A stretch of DNA of 64,000 nt from Mactra quadrangularis. Taxonomy: Eukaryota > Mollusca > Bivalvia > Venerida > Mactridae. This document shows, piece after piece, positions 58,880 through 64,000 of the stretch. The position numbers were made by a program, and so were the translations under genes. The notes below the pieces were generated by a model that ran no database searches, was not told the DNA's origin, and saw only the letters and a list, made by a program, of their open reading frames with translations. Numbering within the stretch: position 1 is the first letter of the stretch; every line of letters starts with the position of its first letter. The stretch spans positions 6,014,001 to 6,078,000 of the forward strand of contig CM046304.1 of the NCBI GenBank assembly GCA_025267735.1, in the 5' to 3' direction.

Positions 58880-59196
58880 TTATGTTTACATTCTTTGTTA
58901 TTATAACCCATGCAAATTCCATTTTCCTTATAGTCAAACCCAATAAATCAAGAGTCATAAGCAGACACCCGCCCATGTCGCCATAAAAGCTAGCTTGAAG
59001 GCAAGGGAGTACAGGTGCTGTATCATAACCTCGGCGACATACACCTTTCTTCTTCCTGGTAAGAGCTGGGATCTGACAGATTGTATTAAGCTCTGCCAGA
59101 CTGAGCATGCGCAATGGCCAAACATCTCCAAAATGTTAAAAGTTTTAAATATAGTTTGAAATTTTTTACACTAGTCAATTTGATATTTTTGTCAGA
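58880..59196 (-). mobile_element. Probable 3' UTR of a non-LTR retrotransposon
   Basis: It follows directly on the stop codon of the RT relic at 59197 and is richer in GC than its surroundings. The minus-strand frame (58830-59114) is not RT-like. The 3' end of the element is not defined. Confidence 0.4.
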
Positions 59197-59470
59197 TCAC
59201 TCCGGTAGGAGAGACCTGAAGGCTTCCAATGTTGGCGCTGAAACAACTGATGATGGAAGGTTGTTCCATTCTTTAGCCGTCCTAGGGAAGAATGCGTTGG
59301 CAAATCTGTTCTCTCTAATGCATTCGTGGAAGAACCTATGATGGCCTCGGGTATGTGCTTCATTGCGCTGTAAGAACTTGTCTGAGGGAATGTCAACAAG
59401 ATTGTTCTCTATCTTTTACAACATCATCAACCTTGCATGTCTACACCTACTCCTTTACTGAGTGGATTTT
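59197..59470 (-). pseudogene. Non-LTR retrotransposon ORF2, C-terminal end (broken)
   Basis: The minus strand reads ARLMML, a TAA in place of the usual Tyr codon, then KIENNLVDIP, then ANAFFPRTAKEWNNLPSSVV and SAPTLEAFRSLLPE before TGA at 59199-59197. The FFPRT..EWN.LP..V..AP.LE.F block is the conserved tail of many LINE reverse-transcriptase proteins. The internal stop and the loss of everything upstream mark it as dead. It is a mobile-element relic, not a host gene. Confidence 0.8.
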
Positions 59471-59593
59471 CTGAACCATTGCAATGTTCATAATCCTTGT
59501 ATGTTCTATATGCTTAAGTTTGTTCCTAAAAGACCTCTATGGCCATAATAACTCTGCCTATCAAGCAGGACAGCTGTCGGCCACAAGTAAAGG

Positions 59594-59636
59594 TTATACC
59601 AAGGACCCTATTTAAATGTGAAAATAGGGTCTATGG
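59594..59636. repeat. Hairpin with AAGGACCCTATTT stem
   Basis: ACCAAGGACCCTATTT pairs with AAATAGGGTCTATGGT; same tip as the hairpin at 53521. Confidence 0.5.
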
Positions 59637-59639
59637 TTA

Positions 59640-61700
59640 TATGTTAGTATTGAATTAAGCTACCAGGCCAAGATCTAATAAAGCCTCTTCAGGGACATTG
59701 ATTTGGTTGATGAGTCATTGCAATCAGAGACACAGCTAACTATCAATAATATCCAATTCCCTGATGCAATATAACTAAACTATTTTCTGTTAAACATATA
59801 CACCACCTTTTTCTAAACCACATTCAAATCAATGTAAACCACTCAAAGAGGGTTGTGAATTTGAGACAAGCTTTAGCCAAAGCATAGTTTAACTCTACAT
59901 ATAAGAAAGAAAACTTGATAACAAATGATAGTGATCTAGTAATGATTTATCCTTGAAACTACTATCAGAATTAATGACACCAATAATGCTAGCAGTTTTA
60001 TGCAGAACTATAAAAAACCAAATCAGTCTGATAACAGATCTCAGTTGATACTATATATAACTTCTTTGGTACTTGCAACAAGAATATGTCACATGGCAAA
60101 TGGTCGCCCTTGAGTGCTCGACTTCTAGCTAGCTTTTATTGAGCCTGATAAGCATCTCATTCATTCTGGTGTCTCAGATTTTAAACAACTGAATATTAAG
60201 GCACACATACTGCTTGCCAAATTGATGTAACTTGTAAACATTAATGAAAAATCTCAATATTGTATAAAGCCATGTATCTTTCTGTTGTCTGGTGTTTACT
60301 ACAATTCTTCATTGCACTAAAATAAACAAAAATCATGTGCCCCAATGCACCATTTACTTCCAAAAATCTGCATGAGAATCAAACACTTAACTTTTATGGC
60401 TTTACCAGTCATAAACACATCTCTGTTAGCACTTTACAAAATTGGGATTCAGACAAAAGTCTTGAAAATTAATATATTTCTCAACAATATTTTTATTCAT
60501 ATTATTTTCTTTAATTAGATCAGTAATTATGATAAATAAAAAGATACAGGAAAAATGAAAGTTTTTTAATAAAAAACTAAAATCTCATTTTCTATTGCTA
60601 CAATAAAACATCAACTGGTTAATAATTAACAAATAAATTAGTAACTATGAACAGTTATTCCTGAAAATTAGTTTAAAATCATGCAATAAATTTCAAACAA
60701 AATTATAATTATTTTGAAAGTCCTGTTACAATGAATTGAAACCCATTTTGTCAGTAAAAAAATATGTAAGGGCTTCAATAGCCAAAAATGCAGTCTTTAA
60801 TGCAACATGTCAAGTCTATTAAATTTAAAAAGCTGTTAAGGACACATTTTACTGTAAAATTATTCATGAATATAATTTTGTACACGTGAATAGTGAGAAA
60901 ATTATCAATCACAAGCATAGAGAAATGGTGTAAAGTACAAATATAATCCAAGTTATAACATTATTCAGATGTACATTTTATAAATTGGCATAAAAGTCAT
61001 GCCTTGTTTAACAGTTTCAATCATTCAATTAGGAAAGTCTGCTTGAACTTCGTAAATTTTTCACTTTGTTTAATCAAAATTTCACCAGCTGCATATACCG
61101 TTGTTAACATAGTCAAGCAGTCAAAGCTAAAGAAAATAGTGTTTTGAAGTAATATCATTTCATGAGCAAAGTAAATGGGTTTGGATAATAATTCATTTGT
61201 ATCATTAAAAAGTTCCATTTTCATTATTTATGAAAAGGTTTGGATCAAAAGCAAGCAAAATAAATGCCATTCTGTTTAAGCAACCTTATAACAAATATAT
61301 CAACACTAAGATATACAGTGTAGTTTGACAATATTAACCTGAGCTTGACCTTTATGCAAGATCATATTAAACTTGGTATTTACAGTCTATTTTTGTCTTC
61401 GTTTGTAAATCGCGCTTTATCAGAAGCTTTCAGCAAAATACACATACTAAACAATTCATTTTCTTTTCATAAGAATTAATACTTTGAAACAGTGATAATG
61501 TGTCCAAAATTAAAAGTACAATAACATACCACTTATACAAAATTGATTTATAGTAGCATAGGTTGCTATAACATGTATAATCCCATACAGGCATGAGTAA
61601 TCTCACTATTTTATGTAAGTGAAATGTGTAATTATTATAATTAGGTAGTTCAAGCTCATAATAATATTCTCGCACTATAATACATAGTTACTATGGCAAA
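59640..61700. other. Intergenic DNA, nothing recognised
   Basis: AT-rich. A 67-codon minus-strand frame at 61021-61224 (MKMELFNDTNELLSKP...) looks less random than most, but it has no identifiable domain, splice context or partner. It could be a 3' exon of the minus-strand gene to the right, or chance. Confidence 0.4.
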
Positions 61701-61715
61701 TATTAAGAGTAATTA

Positions 61716-61863
61716 TTGTTCATTTGATCTCAACTATCAAAACATGAATAATTTCACGGTGACTTTGTGCTCTTTGTCTGACACTCAAATATTGAGATAG
61801 CGTGTAATCATTCACTGTGAAATTATTCAAACTTTGACAGTTTAGAAAAAACGAACAATAAAC
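61716..61863. mobile_element. Palindromic MITE, family P, copy 2
   Basis: TTATTGTTCATTTGATCTCA..AACATGAATAATTTCACGGTGA and TCACTGTGAAATTATTCAAAC..AAAAAACGAACAATAA form long arms. It matches the copy at 37278-37425, 24 kb away, nearly throughout. Both outer ends are intact here. Confidence 0.8.
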
Positions 61864-62288
61864 AACAAATAAATAAAACATAGATCAATAATTTAACAGA
61901 TTGTACATAATTTGAACAAAAATCAATTTAATTAGAAATATTTTAAGTATAGATACAATTTGAACCAAAGCATACAGCTTAATCAGCACATCATTATTCT
62001 TTCTTTTCAAATATCAAAATGAAAACCAAAACAATATGATCATTTTTTGCAGCCTCCTGGATCAAGCAACTACTTAAATCATATACCTAATTTAATTTCG
62101 ATTGTTCTCTCAGCATGTACCACCTAAAATTTCCTATTTTGTCATTTATTGTTAATTTGAGATAACTAGTGTCTACCAACACATCTGAATAGCTGATAAG
62201 TTATAAACTTTATATTTCAATTGTAACATGCATATTAATTTCTAGTCCTTTAAAATATACAGTTCTTTGAACACTAATAATATTAATA

Positions 62289-63821
62289 TTAGTTCAGTCT
62301 TATTCTCCTGTTGATTAATTTCCAATTGGATGATTCCTCATGATTTTTCAATCTTCTTTCCAAACAAACTAAAGAAGCACTGCCTTGACTTCCTTGGTTA
62401 TGAGTTTGTGAGTATCTTGAGAACATCTTATATTTGTAAACTCTGCAATTTTTGTATAATAAAACATATCGACTATATTCTCGTTGATCTTGTAATATGC
62501 AAGTGCCTGAAAATGTAAAAAGTATATAAATCAACTACATCAGATTATGTTTTATAAATGATGCATCATAATGTGTACAAATTTTGAAATGACAAGATTA
62601 AGCCATTTTATAACAACATTGAAGTGTGATAGTTTGCCTTTCTGTTAGTAAAAAATGCACAAATAATGTAACACAATGGCACGCTGCCAGAACAATAGAG
62701 AGTTTGGTAGTGGTTATTTGACCAATGAGAGCGTGACTGATCACCATGTGATCATTGATACCGTCTGGTGGCCTGCAGCGTTAGTTCCGAAAGTTGCTTT
62801 CCAGTTCCGTGATACCTGGAGAGCGGATGTGTATTTGTAAATATGTTAGCCAGTAAAACCTATATAAATAATAAGTTATTAAACTATGATGTGTGTTTGT
62901 TGTTATATTGTTGGTGATTTTAAGATACTGAGTTAGTATGTGGACAGTGGACAGGTAGTGCCACAATAAATACATACCACAGTTTATTCTAATCACACCA
63001 AAACACATGCAAATGATTTGCCAATTTTTGAAGCAACATAAAACTCATATTATTTATACTTTAACCATGCTCACTAATTAGTGTTTTAATACTCTTGGTA
63101 ATGATTGTTACCTCAAGTTAAATAAAAAATGAGTATGAAGAAGACAGATATTGGATTTGTTTTTACAAAATACTTACTTGTTTTTACTCATTAACTGAAT
63201 TTAAGAAAACAACTTTTCAGCACCCAATTAAGATTTCATTGTATTTAGAGCAGCCATCTGAACTGTGCGGCACCATCTGAAATATCAAATACTCATTTAA
63301 ACTTTGTAAGTTTTCATCACTTACTATTTAATTTCTATAAGTGCATTTACATGAATTGAATATTTAATGCTCAAACCTTCAGCATATTATCTATAAAATA
63401 TTATTCATACAACCAGTTATGCTTTAGTTCCATTGTGAGACATTTGCCTTGGTATAGATTTACACTATTTAAATGCCAATTATTGTGTTACGTATGGCTG
63501 CCGGCTACCCTTATCAGTTACTCTTGACTCTTTTATTTATCAGGTTCCCTTTTTCCTGCCACAAGGTGACAACTTCCCTCTACACAAATTACAACAAATA
63601 TTTGATTTCATGTAGGGTGTATCAAGTCATGACCAGGAATAAATAAAACAATCCAAATTTGAAATCATGCATTCTACGAGTAAACCACAACCTTGACAAT
63701 CCAGGATGCATAAGGTCTAATGGGAGATTGAAAATAATACATGTATAGCATATTTACCTTCACCAATATCTTGAGATAGTTTTTTGCTGATTGTCCCTGT
63801 GTTACATTGACTGTTATCCAT
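62289..63821 (-). CDS. Hypothetical small protein, two exons
   Basis: Exon 1 is 63821-63758: ATG, 21 codons (MDNSQCNTGTISKKLSQDIG then E) and a donor GAAG|GTAAATA. Exon 2 is 62506-62289 with acceptor TTTTCAG|GCACTTGC and stop TAA. Joined in phase 1 they give 93 residues with no internal stop; the second half is basic and Tyr/Arg/Ser-rich (SRYVLLYKNCRVYKYK). There is no signal peptide, membrane segment or domain I recognise. A different frame of exon 2 (ALAYYKINENIVDMFYYTKI, 45 codons to TAG) is also open, so an extra middle exon could change the C-terminus. The gene lies on the same strand as ITFG2 and upstream of it. It could be a non-conserved gene or a false model. Confidence 0.4.
62678..62790. 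repeat. Possible small MITE with near-palindrome
   Basis: GGCACGCTGCCAGA at the left and TCTGGTGGCCTGCAGCG at the right are weak inverted partners, around TGATCACCATGTGATCA. It lies in the intron of the tentative two-exon gene. Confidence 0.3.
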
Positions 63822-64000
63822 TATCAGTTGAATACTCTTCATATTTTTCATTTACAAAAAAAAATTACATTAGTAACTTTCTCTATGACCTAAAACATAA
63901 TCTTAAGCATGAAATACAGCAAATGCTTACAACACTGAAAAATAATAACACTATTACAATGTAATCTTTTCTAAACAAGGCTACATATTTGGATACACTC
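63822..64000. other. 5' flank of the tentative minus-strand gene
   Basis: An A-run (CAAAAAAAAAATTAC) lies near 63855. No promoter motif is visible in the 180 bases left in the window. Confidence 0.3.

Noticed and set aside
58830..59114. 94-codon minus-strand frame
   Set aside because: It lies downstream of the LINE stop codon and does not resemble RT or any domain; read as 3' UTR of the relic.
59114..59341. 75-codon + frame
   Set aside because: It is the antisense of the LINE reverse-transcriptase tail.

Overview
The window is AT-rich animal nuclear DNA. Its genes are split by many introns with GT..AG splice sites, about half of the sequence shows no coding potential, and it is densely seeded with short tRNA-headed SINEs, small inverted-repeat DNA transposons, microsatellites and retrotransposon relics. 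The repeat style (several tRNA-SINE families, some sharing one 3' tail) and the gene types suggest a mollusc, most likely a bivalve. That placement is inference, not proven from this window. No rRNA, CRISPR, operon or bacterial feature was seen.

Three protein-coding loci can be supported. (1) On the + strand, about 15.7-22.25 kb, is a seven-exon gene for an ETS-domain transcription factor. It has a C-terminal ETS DNA-binding domain, an AT-hook-like RRGRP motif and an acidic serine-rich stretch just before the domain. All splice phases agree and give 344 residues. (2) On the - strand, 53.96-42.10 kb, is an eleven-exon gene for the FG-GAP/beta-propeller protein ITFG2. In vertebrates ITFG2 is a subunit of the KICSTOR complex, which restrains mTORC1 at the lysosome. 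The model reads through from start to stop with 412 residues. (3) On the - strand, 63.82-62.29 kb, is a tentative two-exon gene for a 93-residue protein I do not recognise.

Layout: 0-15.6 kb is intergenic with six SINEs, a GAT microsatellite, a pair of repeats that differ by an inverted internal segment, and an RT relic. 15.7-22.3 kb is the ETS gene, whose introns carry SINEs, a Tc1/mariner-like MITE family and tandem repeats. 22.3-42 kb is a repeat-rich intergenic region; it contains a family of MITEs whose ends carry a CACGTG palindrome, and a SINE split by a 1.2 kb foldback transposon with an 8-bp target duplication. 42-54 kb is ITFG2, with at least three hAT-like non-autonomous elements and other repeats in its introns. 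54.27-58.32 kb is a 4.05 kb giant foldback element just upstream of ITFG2. Its ~1.2 kb arms are built of alternating repeat units, and a 10-bp direct repeat flanks it. 58.3-62 kb holds a promoter-like patch, a broken non-LTR retrotransposon 3' end and plain intergenic DNA.

The most striking object is the giant foldback. It separates the ITFG2 first exon from a CpG- and YY1-motif-containing patch and could make long hairpin RNA.
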